Positions 1-9,093 are shown, counted from the first letter of the stretch. The stretch is DNA of 64,000 nt from CADEED01 sp036677145 (GCA_036677145.1 JAKFFF010000109.1:1-64000); one strand, 5' to 3'. The notes: a model not told the origin generated them from the letters alone. Numbers and translations: made by a program.

Positions 1-1782
1 GTTGCGCGTCCACGGCCTTGGCGGCGCCGGCGCGCGGCGTTCGAGCATGGCCGCGACCTGCGACGGGCTCTTCTCGGGAGCATCCATCGCGCCCACGTTG
101 TAACCGGCGATGACTCCGATCAGCCCGTGCGCCTGCTCGACGATTGCCTGGCTCGCGGCCGCGGCCTGCTCCACCAGCGCCGCGTTCTGCTGCGTGCTTT
201 CGTCCATCTGCATGACGGCGCGATTGACCTGTTCGATGCCGGCGGACTGCTCGCGGCTCGCCGCGGCGATTTCCGCGACGATGTCGGTGACACGTTTCAC
301 CGCGTTCACGATTTCCTCGAGCATGCGGCCCGATTCATCGACCAGCCGGCTGCCCGCATCGACCTTCGCGACACTGTCCTGGATCAGCGATTTGATTTCC
401 TTGGCGGCGGTCGCCGAACGTCCGGCGAGATTGCGCACCTCGGTCGCAACCACCGCGAAGCCGCGGCCCTGCTCCCCGGCGCGCGCGGCCTCGACCGCGG
501 CGTTGAGCGCGAGCAGGTTGGTCTGGAACGCGATCTCGTCGATGACCCCGATGATGTCGGCGATCTTCTTGCTCGCCGCGTTGATACCGCCCATCGCGGC
601 CACCGCGGAACTGACGACGGCGCCACCCTTCTCCGCCTGCTGGCGCGCGGCCATCGCGAGCTGATTCGCCTGGCCCGCGTTGTCGGCGGTTTGTTTGACG
701 GTCGAAGTCATCTCTTCCATCGACGAGGCGGTTTCCTCGAGGCTGGAAGCCTGCTCCTCGGTGCGCTGCGAGAGATTGCCGTTGCCGCGCGAGATTTCCT
801 CGGCGCCGTTTTCCACTTCGTGCGCGGCGGTCTTGATCTGCTTGACCACCTGCATCATGTTTTCGACCAGCGAGTTGATGCCGGTCGACAGGTGTTCGAA
901 CGCGCCCACCTTGCCATCGAGCGAGATGCGCGCCGTGAGATCGCCCTGCTGGCCGAGCTCCACGGTCTCATTCACCTCGGCAACGATGTTCGAGATCGCC
1001 TCGAGCAGCGAGTTGACGCCGGCACACAACACCGCGACGTCACCGGTCTTGCCGGCGGTGTCGATGCGGCGCGTGAGGTCGCCGTGACTTGCCGCGTCGA
1101 TCGTCGCCCTGGTCTCCTGGACTGCGCTTTCGAGCTGCTGCGAGATGCGCACCTGCTCCGTCACGTCGGTCGCATATTTCACGACCTTGTAGGGTTTGCC
1201 GTTCGAATCGAGGATGGGGTTGTACGAGGCGTGCACCCACACTTCGCGGCCGTCCTTGCCGATGCGCTTGAACTGTCCCGCGTGCCACTCGCCGCGGCCC
1301 AGCAGTTCCCACAACTCGCGGTACGCAGGCCCGGCGGCGAATGCCGGCTCGACGAACATGCGGTGATGTTTACCGCGCACTTCTTCGAGCTTGTAACCCA
1401 GCATGTCGAGGAAGTTCTGGTTGACCGACACGATCGAGCCATCGAGTTCGAACTCGACTACGCCCTGGGCGCGATCGATCGCCGCCATCTGGGCGCGCAG
1501 GCTCTCGAGCTCCTGACGATCCATGGCAGCCTTGATCTGGGCCGCCTTGAGCTCGGCGTTGACCTTCGCCTGGGCCGCCTTCGCAATCGCGGCGGCTTCT
1601 TCCGCCTGGGAGGCCGCCTCGGCCGCCTCCGTCGCGGCCTGGAGCCGCGCGGCATCGGCCATGGCCGCGACTTCGGCGTACCTTGCAGCCTCGGCGCGTT
1701 GTGCCGCCGCCAGCTTGGCCGCCTTGCCGTTTGCCGACTTGCCTCGTTTCGCCTTCGCGGCGGGCTTGCCCTTGCGTGTCAT
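1..1782 (-). CDS. Methyl-accepting chemotaxis protein with PAS sensor, C-terminus cut by window edge
   Basis: Chemoreceptor that feeds the CheA/CheW complex. The 594 codons in view begin at an ATG preceded by AAGGAG and run off the window without a stop. Order: lysine-rich start, alanine-rich helix (about 20-95), PAS domain (about 105-207, with QNFLDMLGY and a PAC-like end DVTEQ), HAMP-like segments (about 220-330), then a signalling domain with the conserved hairpin tip IDEIAFQTNLLALNAAVEAA near 412-431. No membrane segment or periplasmic domain is visible, so it is probably a cytoplasmic or aerotaxis-type receptor; the PAS ligand cannot be told. It is the last visible gene of the che-mot operon, 18 bp after cheW. 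The family assignment is very secure, the ligand unknown. Confidence 0.95.
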   Translation of the reverse strand, partial: MTRKGKPAAKAKRGKSANGKAAKLAAAQRAEAARYAEVAAMADAARLQAATEAAEAASQAEEAAAIAKAAQAKVNAELKAAQIKAAMDRQELESLRAQMAAIDRAQGVVEFELDGSIVSVNQNFLDMLGYKLEEVRGKHHRMFVEPAFAAGPAYRELWELLGRGEWHAGQFKRIGKDGREVWVHASYNPILDSNGKPYKVVKYATDVTEQVRISQQLESAVQETRATIDAASHGDLTRRIDTAGKTGDVAVLCAGVNSLLEAISNIVAEVNETVELGQQGDLTARISLDGKVGAFEHLSTGINSLVENMMQVVKQIKTAAHEVENGAEEISRGNGNLSQRTEEQASSLEETASSMEEMTSTVKQTADNAGQANQLAMAARQQAEKGGAVVSSAVAAMGGINAASKKIADIIGVIDEIAFQTNLLALNAAVEAARAGEQGRGFAVVATEVRNLAGRSATAAKEIKSLIQDSVAKVDAGSRLVDESGRMLEEIVNAVKRVTDIVAEIAAASREQSAGIEQVNRAVMQMDESTQQNAALVEQAAAASQAIVEQAHGLIGVIAGYNVGAMDAPEKSPSQVAAMLERRAPAPPRPWTRN

Positions 1783-1800
1783 CGATATCTCCTTGCGAAT

Positions 1801-2289
1801 CTAGTGTGCGGCCGGCGCGGACGTGCTGTGCGCCAGCCGTCCCGCGTCGAGCAGAATGAGTGTCTTGCCATCGGCGTGCGCGAGGCCGCTGATCATCTCG
1901 CTCGCGGCATGGCTTCCCAGGTCCGGAAGCTGGCGCAGCGCCGAGCTTTCGATGTCGTGAACATCGGAAACCGCGTCCACCACCAGGCCCACGGTGCGGT
2001 CGTCGAGGCTGGTCGATACCCGCAGCACGATGACCACGGTAGATGGACCGAATTCGGCGGGTGGCAGCGCAAGGCGCCGCCGCAAATCGATGATCGGCAC
2101 GACGACGCCGCGCAGATCGATGACGCCGAGCACCCAGGGCGGCGCGTGCGGAATGGCCGTCACCGGCGTCCAGCCGCGGATCTCCTGCACGGCGAGAATG
2201 CCGAGGCCGTATTCCTCGCCGGCGAGCCTGAAGGTCAGGACCTGCTGATGCGCGCTGATCGCTTTGTCGTGCGTGGAAAGCATGTTCAT
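1801..2289 (-). CDS. cheW: Chemotaxis coupling protein CheW
   Basis: Adaptor that couples chemoreceptors to the CheA kinase. The 162-residue product is a single CheW-like SH3-type domain: VLTFRLAGEEYGLGILAVQEI at about 17-37, the conserved IPHAPPWVLGVIDLRGVVVPIIDLR segment near 46-70, and VGLVVDAVSDV near 100. Length is normal for the family. Its ATG overlaps the cheA stop in an ATGA junction, so translation of the two is probably coupled, and the chemoreceptor gene follows immediately. An alternative ATG two codons downstream would change little. No other cheW is seen in the window. Confidence 0.97.
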   Translation of the reverse strand: MNMLSTHDKAISAHQQVLTFRLAGEEYGLGILAVQEIRGWTPVTAIPHAPPWVLGVIDLRGVVVPIIDLRRRLALPPAEFGPSTVVIVLRVSTSLDDRTVGLVVDAVSDVHDIESSALRQLPDLGSHAASEMISGLAHADGKTLILLDAGRLAHSTSAPAAH

Positions 2290-4448
2290 GCGGCCTCGCG
2301 GGCCGGATCGTGGCGTGTCTCGTGGGAACGGAACCGGCTGATGACGCCGGGCACGTCGAGGATCAGCGCGACGCGGCCGTCGCCCAGCATGGTCGCGCCT
2401 GCAAAGCCGGTTATCGGCCGGAAATTCGTCTCGAGGCTCTTGATGACCACCTGCTGCTGCGACATCAGTTCGTCGAGGAACAGTCCGACCCGCGTGCCGT
2501 CGGCCTCGACGATCATCAGCAATCCATCCAGCAGATCGGTGTGCTCGGGTTCGATGTCGAACAACTCGTGCAGCCGCACGATGGGTAGATAGTCGTCGCG
2601 CAGCCGGATGACCTGCGCCCGATTGGCGATCGTGCTGACCTGCTCGGCGCGCACCTGGATGGTTTCGACGATCGAGACGATCGGCACGACGTACACCTCG
2701 GTGCCGACACGCGCGAGCTGGCCATCGAGGATCGCGAGTGTGAGCGGCAGCCGGATACGCACCATGCTGCCTTTGCCGGGCGTCGAGTAGATCTGCACGT
2801 AGCCGCCGAGCTCGTTGATGTTGCGCTTGACCACGTCCATGCCGACACCGCGGCCGGATACATCGCTCACGACCTCGGCGGTCGAAAAGCCCGGCTGGAA
2901 AATCAGGTTGTTCACGCGCTCGTCGGAAAGCTCCTCTTCCGGCGCGACCAGGCCGCGTTCGCGCGCCTTCGCGAGAATGCGCTCGCGATTCAGGCCGCCG
3001 CCGTCGTCGCCCACTTCGACCACCACGCTGCCGCCCTTGTGATAGGCGTGCAGCTGGATTACGCCATGCGCCGACTTGCCGCCGGCGAGCCGCACTTCCG
3101 GCGTCTCGATGCCGTGATCGATCGAATTGCGGATCAGGTGCACCAGCGGATCGCCTATCTTCTCGAGCACGGTCTTGTCGAGCTCGGTGTGTTCACCCGA
3201 AATGCGCAGTTCGAGTTTCTTGCCCAGGCGCTGCCCCAGGTCGCGGATCAGGCGCGGGAAGCGGTTGAACACGGAACTGATGGGCAGCATGCGCACGCGC
3301 ATGACGCTTTCCTGCAGTTCGCGCATGTGACGCTCGAGCTGGCCCAGCGCGCTGCGCAACTCGTGCGCCTCGCGGCCTTCGAGCGGCGCGGCGAGCTGGT
3401 TGAGTACGGACTGCGTGATCACGAGCTCGCCGACGGAGTTCATGAGCTCGTCGATTTTTTCGGTGCTGACGCGGATGGAGCCGTGATCGCCCTGCGCCAT
3501 TGGCGCGGTCGCTGATGGCGCGGCGGCCGCGGCGGCGGGCGCCGACAAGGCAGGCATCAGCATCGTGGCCGCGGGAGATGCGGACACTGGCGACGCGATC
3601 GCGGTCTCGGGTGCTGGTTTGGGTTCTGGTGCAGGCTCGGGCTCCGGACGCACCGGTTCCAGGAACTTCGGCGCCGGCATCATGACCGTGGCATCGATGG
3701 CCGTTGCCGCCGAACCGAAGGGCTCGAGCTTCACGCAATCGGCTTCGACCCACTCGAACACCGCGCGGATCGCGGCCTCCTTGATGTCGCCGGTCAGCTC
3801 GATGCTCCAGGCGAGACGGCACTCTTCCGGATCGAGCTCGGCGAGCGGCGGGACCCACTTGGCATCGACGCGCGATTCGACGGCGCCGAGCCGCGCGAGC
3901 TCGCGCAGGATGCGCAGCGGATCGCTGCCGTTGCGCAGTAGTTTGGGGCCGGGAGCGAAATGGATGCGCCACCCCGGCGGACCGGACGAAGTTGCCGGGT
4001 CGCTGGCCGCGGGCACGGAAGCCGGCAGCGCCGGAACACGCATGGTCGGCGCTTCGGCGGGCGACTCCAGGATGAGCTCTATTTCCGCGCTCAGCGCCGC
4101 GGTGCCGGCGGCATCGAGGGATTGTTTGGCCTGTGTCGCCGCGAGCATCGAACGCATCAGGTCGCAGGAGCGCAGCAACGTGTCGACCAGCGCCGGATCC
4201 ACGCGCCGCTTGCCGGCGCGCAACTCGTCGAGCAGCGTTTCGAGTTTGTGCGTGAACGCGGCGACTTCGGTGAAACCGAAAGTGGCGCTGCCGCCCTTGA
4301 TCGAATGCGCGACGCGGAAAATCGTGTTGATCAATTCAGAGTCGACTTCACCGGCTGAAAGCTTCAGCAGTGCCGACTCCATCGAGTCGAGCGCCTCGTT
4401 GCTCTCGGCGAAGAACGTGTCGTGGAATTGCGCGAGGTCGAGCGTCAT
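2286..4448 (-). CDS. cheA: Chemotaxis histidine kinase CheA
   Basis: Histidine kinase that phosphorylates CheY in response to receptor state. The 720-residue product starts at the ATG that overlaps the stop of the STAS gene (ATGA); a longer frame upstream is just that gene read in another frame. Domains: Hpt with the phospho-accepting His in RVAHSIKGGSATFGF (about 45-60), a P2-like module near 170-260, a Pro/Ala linker, P3 dimerisation (STEKIDELMNSVGELV), HATPase (LVHLIRNSIDHGIE, then GDDGGGLN and GRGVGMDVVK), and a C-terminal CheW-like P5 domain. All kinase boxes look intact. It lies between the STAS gene and cheW rather than next to cheY/cheZ as in Pseudomonas. Confidence 0.97.
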   Translation of the reverse strand: MTLDLAQFHDTFFAESNEALDSMESALLKLSAGEVDSELINTIFRVAHSIKGGSATFGFTEVAAFTHKLETLLDELRAGKRRVDPALVDTLLRSCDLMRSMLAATQAKQSLDAAGTAALSAEIELILESPAEAPTMRVPALPASVPAASDPATSSGPPGWRIHFAPGPKLLRNGSDPLRILRELARLGAVESRVDAKWVPPLAELDPEECRLAWSIELTGDIKEAAIRAVFEWVEADCVKLEPFGSAATAIDATVMMPAPKFLEPVRPEPEPAPEPKPAPETAIASPVSASPAATMLMPALSAPAAAAAAPSATAPMAQGDHGSIRVSTEKIDELMNSVGELVITQSVLNQLAAPLEGREAHELRSALGQLERHMRELQESVMRVRMLPISSVFNRFPRLIRDLGQRLGKKLELRISGEHTELDKTVLEKIGDPLVHLIRNSIDHGIETPEVRLAGGKSAHGVIQLHAYHKGGSVVVEVGDDGGGLNRERILAKARERGLVAPEEELSDERVNNLIFQPGFSTAEVVSDVSGRGVGMDVVKRNINELGGYVQIYSTPGKGSMVRIRLPLTLAILDGQLARVGTEVYVVPIVSIVETIQVRAEQVSTIANRAQVIRLRDDYLPIVRLHELFDIEPEHTDLLDGLLMIVEADGTRVGLFLDELMSQQQVVIKSLETNFRPITGFAGATMLGDGRVALILDVPGVISRFRSHETRHDPAREAA

Positions 4449-4777
4449 GCCATGCCGCCCGGGCTTTCGAGCAGCGCGCCGACGCCGAGGATCCGGATGG
4501 CGTCGTCGAGCGCCGCCGAGCGGCTCTGCCAGGTGTAGTGGATGTTGCGCTCCAGGCAATCGAGCGCGAACGCGAGCAGGAGCTGCACACCGGCGGTATC
4601 GATCTGTTCGACGGCGCCGCCTTCGATCACGTAAGGACCGGGGAGCTCGGCCTGTTCGAGCAGGTGCGCGCGCAGCGCCACCGCTTCGTGGAAGGTGCAG
4701 GAAACGCCCAGCACGACGCGGCCAGTCCCTTTCGGACCGGGCGCTGCCGCCGCCGGATTGTTCACTGCGTCATTCAT
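4445..4777 (-). CDS. STAS-domain protein in the chemotaxis operon
   Basis: Small (110 residues) single-domain protein of the STAS / anti-sigma-antagonist type. Visible: VVLGVSCTFHEAVALRAHLL (strand and helix), YVIEGGAVEQIDTAGVQLLLAFALDC, the typical D-T/S-AGVQLLLAF loop in which a Thr replaces the usual phosphorylatable Ser, and a final helix ILGVGALLE. It starts at an ATG after a GAGAG run (a TTG one codon earlier is less likely) and overlaps cheA by four bases, so it should be co-translated with the kinase. Its function in chemotaxis is unknown; a partner-switch or scaffold role is only inferred from position and fold. Confidence 0.85.
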   Translation of the reverse strand: MNDAVNNPAAAAPGPKGTGRVVLGVSCTFHEAVALRAHLLEQAELPGPYVIEGGAVEQIDTAGVQLLLAFALDCLERNIHYTWQSRSAALDDAIRILGVGALLESPGGMA

Positions 4778-4868
4778 CAACGACTCTCTCTCGCGGGCTC
4801 ACGCCCACAGGACTGTGTCGGCCGCGGGAAGGGATGAGTTGATGAGACGCGCTTCACAGCGCGCGACA

Positions 4869-5288
4869 TCAGGCGGCGTCGAAGGCGCGCTCCTGGTCCG
4901 TGCAATGCAGGCGCTGGAGCAGACGGGCTTCGGTGCCGGCCACGCCGCAGGTCGCGACGATTTCTTCGACCGTGGCGCCCGAGCGCGCCAGGCGCTTGGC
5001 GGTTTCGTAGCTGCGCATGCCGGGTGCTTCGCGGCGCGGGGCGGGCCGCGGTTCGGCCTCGGCTTTCGGTTCGGTCCGCAGGGGCAGCGCGGCGACCAGC
5101 GTCGCGAGCGCGGTCACTCGTTCGGCGAGCGCGCGGGTTTCGGTGAGCGCCTGCTGCTGGGCAATGTGAAGCTTGTCAAGTTGCTCGGCAGATTCGCGCC
5201 GCATGCGCAGCAGCGCCCAGGCGAATCCGAGAAATGCGGCTAACAAGAGCGCCGCGCGTAGGACCGGGAATGCCGTTTCGAAATCCAT
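4869..5288 (-). CDS. DUF2802 family membrane-anchored protein
   Basis: Small protein (about 139 residues) of the DUF2802 type often found beside polar flagellar motor and chemotaxis genes. One N-terminal membrane segment (FPVLRAALLLAAFLGFAWALL, about 7-27) is followed by a coiled-coil stretch (ESAEQLDKLHIAQQQALTET), a proline-rich linker and a C-terminal helical domain (YETAKRLARSGATVEEIVATCGV) that resembles a helix-turn-helix. The ATG overlaps the motD stop (TGATG); a GTG one codon earlier is possible. Molecular role is not established; linkage suggests a motor or chemotaxis accessory. About 90 bp without features separates it from the STAS gene. Confidence 0.8.
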   Translation of the reverse strand: MDFETAFPVLRAALLLAAFLGFAWALLRMRRESAEQLDKLHIAQQQALTETRALAERVTALATLVAALPLRTEPKAEAEPRPAPRREAPGMRSYETAKRLARSGATVEEIVATCGVAGTEARLLQRLHCTDQERAFDAA

Positions 5289-6298
5289 CACCTCTGCTCC
5301 TGCGCCGGAATACTGGCGCCTGCACCAACTGTTGCAGGGATAGGAGCAGGTTTCGTGCCAGTCTCCTCGATCGCGGCCGGATCGAGCGGCGCCGCCGGCT
5401 CGCCGGGCTGCGCGTAACCCGCGGCGTCACCGGGCGCCGGCGCGCCCTCGCCCGCGAGGATCACGATGATCACGCGGCGATTCGCGCCGCGGCCCGCGGG
5501 GGTGTCATTGGCTTGCGCGGGACGGAATTCGCCGAAACCGAGCACGGAGAGACGCGAGGCGGAGACGCCATGTTTGGAGAAGCGGTGCACGACGCTCGCG
5601 GCGCGCGCGGAGGACAGTTCCCAGTTCGACGGGAACAGAGTCGTGTTGATCGGGCGATCGTCCGTGTGTCCTTCGACGCGTACGGGATTCGGATATTTCG
5701 CCAGCGTCTCTGCGAGCGCGTCGAGCGCCGGGAACGCTTTTTCGGAGAGCACCGCGACGCCGCTCGGAAACAGGATGTCGGTGCGCACTTCGACTTCGAG
5801 CCAGAATTCCTGGCGCCGCACCGCGACCAGGTCCGCGTCGATCAGCGCCTGCAGGGCCTGCTCGAGTTCGTCGGCGACGCGCTCGAGTTGTTTGGCATAG
5901 GGAGAATTCTTGTCCATGGGCTGGGCATGGCCGGTCTGGCCCGCACCCGGATGTTTCGCCGGTCCCGCGCCCTCACCATCTACGCCATCCACTCGCACGG
6001 CTTCGAGCATCTTGCGCGGCTGACCTTCGATCATCGACTGCTGAACGATCGACACGGCGATGTCCGCGCCGGAGCCGCGCGACTTCTCGCCCACCTGGAT
6101 AGGCTCGAGAGTTTTCGGCGTGCCGCGGAATGCCGCCTGCAGCGAGTCGGACAACACGCGGAACTTGCCCTCGTTGATCGAGGAGATCGCGTACATCACG
6201 ACGAAGAACGCGAGCAGCAGCGTGACCAGGTCGCCGTAGGGAATGGCCCAGGCTTCGTGGTTGGCGTGCTCTTCGTGCTTTTTATGTCTGCGACCCAT
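5288..6298 (-). CDS. motD: Flagellar motor stator protein MotD (MotB family)
   Basis: Stator subunit that anchors the MotC/MotD ion channel to peptidoglycan. The 336-residue product has a charged N-terminus, one membrane helix near 19-40 (PYGDLVTLLLAFFVVMYAIS) carrying the Asp that conducts ions, a plug/linker, and an OmpA-like domain at about 170-285 with VEGHTDDRPI and GFGEFRPAQANDT. A long Pro/Ala tail follows (about 290-336). It sits 23 bp after motC in one operon, as in Pseudomonas motCD. Whether protons or sodium ions drive it cannot be read from the sequence with confidence. Confidence 0.95.
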   Translation of the reverse strand: MGRRHKKHEEHANHEAWAIPYGDLVTLLLAFFVVMYAISSINEGKFRVLSDSLQAAFRGTPKTLEPIQVGEKSRGSGADIAVSIVQQSMIEGQPRKMLEAVRVDGVDGEGAGPAKHPGAGQTGHAQPMDKNSPYAKQLERVADELEQALQALIDADLVAVRRQEFWLEVEVRTDILFPSGVAVLSEKAFPALDALAETLAKYPNPVRVEGHTDDRPINTTLFPSNWELSSARAASVVHRFSKHGVSASRLSVLGFGEFRPAQANDTPAGRGANRRVIIVILAGEGAPAPGDAAGYAQPGEPAAPLDPAAIEETGTKPAPIPATVGAGASIPAQEQR

Positions 6299-6321
6299 GT
6301 CGACCCAAGGGGGCTGCCCCT

Positions 6322-7062
6322 CTAGTGCAGGTAGCCATGGAGCTTGGACTCGATGGCACGCGGGTTCTCGCCCAGCACGATGGACACGACGCCTTCGATC
6401 ACCATCTCACGCACGTGGCTCTGCTCGGCGATGATGCCCTTGAGCTTGCCGGCGATCGGCAGGAAAAACAGGTTGGCGAAACCGATGCCGTAAACCGTGG
6501 CGGTGAACGCCGCGGCAATGCCCGTGCCGAGCTTCGAGGGATCGGCCAGGTTCTGCATGACGGCCATGAGCCCGAGGACCGCGCCGATGATGCCGAGCGT
6601 GGGCGCGTAGATACCCATGCCTTCGTAAACCTTCGCCGCGCGCGTATCGAGCTGCTCGCGCGAGTTGACCTCGACCTCGAGGATCGCGCGGATGGCATCC
6701 GGCTCGCCGCCGTCGACCACGAGCTGCAGACCCCGCTTCACGAAAGGGTCCTCTTCCTTCTCGATCAGCGGCTCGAGACCTAACAACCCTTGCTTTCTGG
6801 CGATATTGCTCCACTCGACGATCTTCTTGATGAGCGCTTCCGCTTCCATTTGCGGCGGTTTGAAGATCCACGAGAACCGCGCCATCGCGTGCTTGAATAC
6901 GGGCAGCGGCGTCTGGATGAAAATCGAAGCAATGGTGCCCACCACGACGATCATGAACGCGGCGGCCGACAACAGCGCCTTGAGACCCGCGCCCTTGAGC
7001 ACGGCGCCGACCAGCACCGCGACCATCGCGAGCAGAAAACCTATGGCGGAAAGTATGTCCAT
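6322..7062 (-). CDS. motC: Flagellar motor stator protein MotC (MotA family)
   Basis: Channel-forming stator subunit that works with MotD. The 246-residue product has the four expected membrane segments: two at the N-terminus (about 4-24 and 30-50), then a large cytoplasmic loop with the charged torque-generating region (KKIVEWSNIARKQGLLGLEPLIEKEEDPF), and two at the C-terminus (APTLGIIGAVLGLMAVMQNL and AAAFTATVYGIGFANLFFLP). Length is normal for MotA/PomA. It follows cheY by about 20 bp. It is called MotC rather than MotA because of the fliA-cheY-motCD gene order. Confidence 0.95.
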   Translation of the reverse strand: MDILSAIGFLLAMVAVLVGAVLKGAGLKALLSAAAFMIVVVGTIASIFIQTPLPVFKHAMARFSWIFKPPQMEAEALIKKIVEWSNIARKQGLLGLEPLIEKEEDPFVKRGLQLVVDGGEPDAIRAILEVEVNSREQLDTRAAKVYEGMGIYAPTLGIIGAVLGLMAVMQNLADPSKLGTGIAAAFTATVYGIGFANLFFLPIAGKLKGIIAEQSHVREMVIEGVVSIVLGENPRAIESKLHGYLH

Positions 7063-7083
7063 GAAACTGAGTCGTCGCGCCCT

Positions 7084-7476
7084 TTAAGCCGCCGCCGCCT
7101 TGCTGGCGAGAATCTTGTCTATCTTTTCCTTGAGCGTAGCGGCCGTGAACGGCTTGATCACGTAACCGCTGACACCGGCCTGCGCGGCTTCGATGATCTG
7201 CTCGCGTTTCGCCTCGGCCGTGAGCATCAGCACCGGCAGCTTCGCGAGTTTCGCGTCGGCGCGCACGGCCTTGAGCAGGTCGAGACCGGCCATGCCGGGC
7301 ATGTTCCAGTCGGTGATGAGGAATTCGAAGGCGCCCTTCTTCAGCATCGGCAACGCGGAAGCCCCGTCGTCCGCTTCGGTGACGTCCGTGTAACCCAGCT
7401 CGTGCAGCAGGTTCTTCACCAAGCGCCGCATGGTCGAAAAATCGTCGACCACGAGAATCTTCATTGCATTGCTCAC
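7084..7476 (-). CDS. cheY: Chemotaxis response regulator CheY
   Basis: Single-domain receiver that binds the flagellar switch protein FliM when phosphorylated by CheA. The 130-residue product shows the acidic pair in VVDDFSTMRRLV, the phosphorylation-site Asp in FLITDWNMPGM, the Thr in LMLTAEAKRE and the Lys in YVIKPFTAATL, so all catalytic residues are present. It starts at a GTG preceded by AGGAG with 7 bases of spacing; an ATG four codons later lacks this. In Pseudomonas cheZ follows cheY directly; here the next gene is motC and no phosphatase gene is present in the cluster. Confidence 0.97.
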   Translation of the reverse strand: MSNAMKILVVDDFSTMRRLVKNLLHELGYTDVTEADDGASALPMLKKGAFEFLITDWNMPGMAGLDLLKAVRADAKLAKLPVLMLTAEAKREQIIEAAQAGVSGYVIKPFTAATLKEKIDKILASKAAAA

Positions 7477-7489
7477 TTCATCACTCCTC

Positions 7490-8209
7490 TCACAACCGGT
7501 CCCGCCATCCCGACAACCGCGCCTGCAGACGCGTCAGGGCCTGGCCGTGGATCTGGCAGATGCGCGATTCGCTCACCTTGAGCACCGCGCCGATCTCCTT
7601 GAGATTCAGCTCATCGTCGTAGTAGAGCGACATCACCGTGCGTTCGCGCTCCGGCAGCCCGGCGATCGCATCGGTGAGTGCACTCCGAAACCTTTCATCG
7701 ATCACGTCCCGGAACGGATCCGCGTCCGGATCGTGCGCGTTGATCTCACCCTCTTCCGTCGTGAGGCTCGCGATCTGGCAACCCGCCGCGTCCTCGACGA
7801 TCTTGTGATACTCCTCGAGGCTCACCCCCATCTTGGTCGCGACGTCCGAATCGCGCGCCTCGCGGCCGATCTCCGCCTCGAGCTCGCGGATGGCCGTTGC
7901 CACCGCGCGCGCCTTGCGATGCACCGAGCGCGGCGCCCAGTCGAGCTTGCGCAACCCGTCGAGCATCGCGCCCCGAATGCGGATGCCGGCGTAAGTTTCG
8001 AAACTCGCGCCGCGCCCCGCGGAATAGTTAGCCGCCGCCTCGAGCAGGCCGAGCATGCCCGCCTGGATGAGATCGTCGACCTCGACCGAAGCCGGCAGCC
8101 TGCCGGCGAGGTGATAGGCAATACGCTTCACCAGCTCGGCATGGCGCATCACCAGCTGCTCGGTTTCCCGGGCCCCGGCGCGCTGGCTGTAAGCGCTGAC
8201 TCCTGTCAT
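7490..8209 (-). CDS. fliA: Flagellar sigma factor FliA (sigma-28)
   Basis: Sigma factor for late flagellar and chemotaxis genes, held inactive by FlgM until the hook is finished. The 239-residue product contains region 2 (MRHAELVKRIAYHLAGRLPASVEVDDLIQAGMLGLLEAA), region 3 and a C-terminal region 4 helix-turn-helix (LNLKEIGAVLKVSESRICQIHGQALTRL). The start chosen is the ATG overlapping the fleN stop (ATGA); a longer frame upstream only reads through fleN. Sigma-28-type promoters that match its known specificity (TAAAGTTT-N11-GCCGATAA) lie upstream of fliC and flgM in this window. Confidence 0.97.
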   Translation of the reverse strand: MTGVSAYSQRAGARETEQLVMRHAELVKRIAYHLAGRLPASVEVDDLIQAGMLGLLEAAANYSAGRGASFETYAGIRIRGAMLDGLRKLDWAPRSVHRKARAVATAIRELEAEIGREARDSDVATKMGVSLEEYHKIVEDAAGCQIASLTTEEGEINAHDPDADPFRDVIDERFRSALTDAIAGLPERERTVMSLYYDDELNLKEIGAVLKVSESRICQIHGQALTRLQARLSGWRDRL

Positions 8210-9093
8210 CGAACCACCTCGAGGCGCACTGAAGGCCGCCGGATCAGGCGCTCGACAAAGAACTCCACATTGCCCCGCGGTCCTTCCGCCACCGGCCACA
8301 TATCGGCCCGCAGTGCGAGCGTCTTGAGGGCCATCGCGGCCGGACTCGACGGATAGGCCGTCACAACGGGACGCTGTTCACGGATCGAGCGGCGCAGGAA
8401 CGCGTCCTCGGGGATTTCACCGACATAGTCGAGTTCCACTTCGAGGAAACGGCTCGCCACACGCTCGAAGCGCTGGAACAGGGACTGTCCTAGTCCCTTC
8501 CCGCGCGACTGGTTCACGAGCACCCGGAATTTCTTCACGCCGTGATCGCGGCTCAGAATCTTGATCAATGCATAGGCGTCGGTGAGTGACGCCGGCTCGT
8601 CGCATAAAACGACCAGCACCTGCTGCGCGGCCTGCGAAAACTGCAGCACCGAACCCGCGATGCCCGGGGCGGTGTCCACCACCATGACGTCGAGACGCGC
8701 CGACAAATCACCAAACGCACGCACCAGCCCGAGGTGCGTGAGCGTGTCGAGTTCGGCGAGCTGGGTGATACCCGAAGCGGCCGGCACGACGCGAAAACCC
8801 TGCGGCGCGTCGATCACGATTTCTTCGAGCGTGCAGGTTCCGGCCAGCACGTCGGCGAGCGTGAGACGCGGCGTGAGACCGAGAAAGACGTCCACGTTCG
8901 CCAGGCCGAGATCGCCGTCGAGCAGCAACACCTGCTTGCCGCGCGAGGCGAGCGAAGCGGCGAGATTCACCGCGACGGTGGTTTTTCCGACGCCGCCCTT
9001 GCCGCCCGTGACCGCGATCACCTGCACCGGGTTGTGATTCGCGATGCGCGTGGCGCCGTCGAATCCCGTGCTGGCCTTGTTAGTTCCGGGCAT
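8206..9093 (-). CDS. fleN: Flagellar number regulator FleN (FlhG), MinD-like ATPase
   Basis: MinD/ParA-type ATPase that limits flagellar number, in Pseudomonas by antagonising FleQ. The 295-residue product has a deviant Walker A motif GGKGGVGKTT at about 30-38, the switch region VVDTAPGIAGSV, and MinD-like DGDLGLANVDVFLGL. The chosen ATG has AGGAG seven bases upstream, and the frame overlaps the end of flhF by 14 bp and the start of fliA by 4 bp, so flhF-fleN-fliA are tightly coupled. With FlhF it argues for one or few polar flagella. No unusual residue was noticed. Confidence 0.96.
   Translation of the reverse strand: MPGTNKASTGFDGATRIANHNPVQVIAVTGGKGGVGKTTVAVNLAASLASRGKQVLLLDGDLGLANVDVFLGLTPRLTLADVLAGTCTLEEIVIDAPQGFRVVPAASGITQLAELDTLTHLGLVRAFGDLSARLDVMVVDTAPGIAGSVLQFSQAAQQVLVVLCDEPASLTDAYALIKILSRDHGVKKFRVLVNQSRGKGLGQSLFQRFERVASRFLEVELDYVGEIPEDAFLRRSIREQRPVVTAYPSSPAAMALKTLALRADMWPVAEGPRGNVEFFVERLIRRPSVRLEVVR

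Noticed and set aside
127..2592. Long plus-strand open frame opposite the chemoreceptor, cheW and cheA
   Set aside because: Mirror of high-GC genes on the minus strand; composition is Arg/His/Asp-rich, no known domains, and the opposite genes have full family motifs.
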